Origin: Pseudomonas sp.
GTDB lineage: Bacteria; Pseudomonadota; Gammaproteobacteria; Pseudomonadales; Pseudomonadaceae
DNA length: 64,000 nucleotides
Direction: 5' to 3'
Assembly (NCBI RefSeq): GCF_030690725.1
Contig: NZ_JAUYGD010000053.1
Coordinates: 62,001-126,000, forward strand
In this document: in pieces, positions 62,777 to 64,000 of the stretch
Layout: each line of letters begins with the position of its first letter
Numbering within the stretch: position 1 is the stretch's first letter
Translations under genes and position numbers: made by a program
Notes under the pieces: generated by a model
Database searches by the model: none
What the model was told of the DNA's origin: nothing
The model's input: only the letters and a program-made list of their open reading frames with translations

Positions 62777-63754
62777 ATGAGCCCAGCCGAATTGCACGCC
62801 GACAGCATCGTTATTGACGGGCTGATCATCGCCAAGTGGAACCGCGAACTGTTCGAAGACATGCGCAAAGGCGGCCTGACGGCGGCCAACTGCACCGTGT
62901 CGGTGTGGGAGGGCTTTCAGGCCACGGTGAACAATATCGCTGCCAGCCAGAAGCTGATCCGCGAGAACAGCGACTTGGTGATGCCGGTGCGCACCACCGC
63001 CGACATCCGTAAGGCTAAAGAGCAGGGCAAGACCGGCATCCTCTTCGGCTTCCAGAATGCCCACGCGTTTGAAGACCAGATCGGCTATGTCGAGGTGTTC
63101 AAGCAGCTCGGCGTGGGCATCGTGCAGATGTGCTACAACACCCAGAACCTGGTCGGCACCGGCTGCTACGAGCGTGACGGCGGGCTGTCCGGCTTCGGTC
63201 GCGAGATCGTTGCCGAGATGAACCGCGTCGGCATTATGTGCGACCTGTCGCATGTGGGTTCGAAGACTTCCGAGGAAGTCATTCACGAATCGAAAAAGCC
63301 GGTGTGCTACTCCCACTGCCTGCCGTCCGGCTTGAAAGAACACCCGCGCAACAAGTCCGATGAAGAGCTGAAATTTATCGCCGACCACGGCGGTTTCGTC
63401 GGTGTGACCATGTTCGCCCCCTTCCTGGCCAAGGGCATCGATTCGACCATCGACGACTACGCCGAAGCCATCGAGTACGTGATGAATATCGTCGGCGAAG
63501 ACGCCATCGGCATCGGCACCGACTTCACCCAGGGCCACGGCCAAGACTTCTTCGAGTACCTGACCCACGACAAGGGCTACGCCCGCCGCCTGACCAGCTT
63601 CGGCAAGATCATCAACCCGCTGGGCATCCGCACCGTCGGCGAATTTCCCAACCTCACCGAGACCTTGCTCAAACGCGGCCATTCCGAACGCGTGGTGCGC
63701 AAGATCATGGGCGAGAACTGGGTAAACGTCCTCAGGGATGTTTGGGGCGAATAA
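62777..63754 (+). CDS. Membrane dipeptidase (M19) family protein
   Basis: MCDLSHVGSKTSEEVIHESKKPVCYSHC; IGIGTDFTQGHGQDFFEYL; adjacent to gbc genes. Confidence 0.9.
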   Translation: MSPAELHADSIVIDGLIIAKWNRELFEDMRKGGLTAANCTVSVWEGFQATVNNIAASQKLIRENSDLVMPVRTTADIRKAKEQGKTGILFGFQNAHAFEDQIGYVEVFKQLGVGIVQMCYNTQNLVGTGCYERDGGLSGFGREIVAEMNRVGIMCDLSHVGSKTSEEVIHESKKPVCYSHCLPSGLKEHPRNKSDEELKFIADHGGFVGVTMFAPFLAKGIDSTIDDYAEAIEYVMNIVGEDAIGIGTDFTQGHGQDFFEYLTHDKGYARRLTSFGKIINPLGIRTVGEFPNLTETLLKRGHSERVVRKIMGENWVNVLRDVWGE

Positions 63755-63777
63755 GGTCCGAGCACAACACGATAAAT

Positions 63778-63868
63778 GTGGGAGGGGCTTTAGCCGCGAC
63801 CTGCCCCGTCAGGGCAGCGCTGTTAAGAGCCTCGCGGCTAAAGCGGTACGCCGCCCGGCCCCTCCCAC
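63778..63868. repeat. GTGGGAGGGGCTTTAGCC...CCCTCCCAC inverted repeat
   Basis: gtgggaggggctttagccgcgac ... gcggctaaagcgg ... cccctcccac. Confidence 0.7.
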
Positions 63869-63899
63869 AAACCAAACAAGACTCTGGAGCACTAAACAT

Positions 63900-64000
63900 A
63901 TGGCCACCCACGCACCCGAAATGCCGATTCAGGTCGACGACGAAACCGGCGTCTGGACCACCGACGCCCTGCCGATGCTCTATGTGCCGCGGCATTTCTT
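63900..64000 (+). CDS. 5' end of a conserved protein of the betaine/dimethylglycine catabolism region (truncated by window)
   Basis: MATHAPEMPIQVDDETGVWTTDALPMLYVPRHFF, open to window end. Confidence 0.6.
   Translation, partial: MATHAPEMPIQVDDETGVWTTDALPMLYVPRHF

Overview
This 64 kb, GC-rich window is chromosomal DNA from a Pseudomonas-like gammaproteobacterium. The assignment rests on pha, tatABC, ubiEJB, hslVU, argS, betIBA and gbcAB gene content and order. No tools were run; names come from reading the translations. No rRNA, tRNA, CRISPR array, integrase or transposase gene was recognised. Main blocks: (1) 1-7 kb: DUF2339/DUF3999 membrane proteins, a GGDEF protein, fbp and small lipoproteins. 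(2) 7.5-15.4 kb: an uncharacterised fatty-acid/polyketide-like locus in two convergent operons: DarA-like protein, KSIII, small HTH-like protein, BtrH-type acyltransferase, facing a Cys-less half-size KS, KS, ACP, ABC-2 exporter and hotdog dehydratase. This is the best candidate for an undescribed system. (3) 15.5-26 kb: housekeeping genes (pip, dtd, rsmE, tatABC, hisIE, ubiBJE), with an HxlR/SDR pair that has two clear palindromic operators. (4) 26-33 kb: medium-chain PHA locus. (5) 33.7-38.8 kb: DUF971, hslUV, SPOR protein, argS. (6) 39-44 kb: bet genes, with a RHH/ParE toxin-antitoxin module between betB and betI and a BetI-like operator copy in front of each half. (7) 44-50 kb: accessory genes, including an AT-richer unknown gene next to a RAYT/REP-like palindrome. 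(8) 50-64 kb: choline/glycine betaine uptake and catabolism, with an sdaA gene broken by an in-frame amber codon. Several families of intergenic inverted repeats are scattered through the window.
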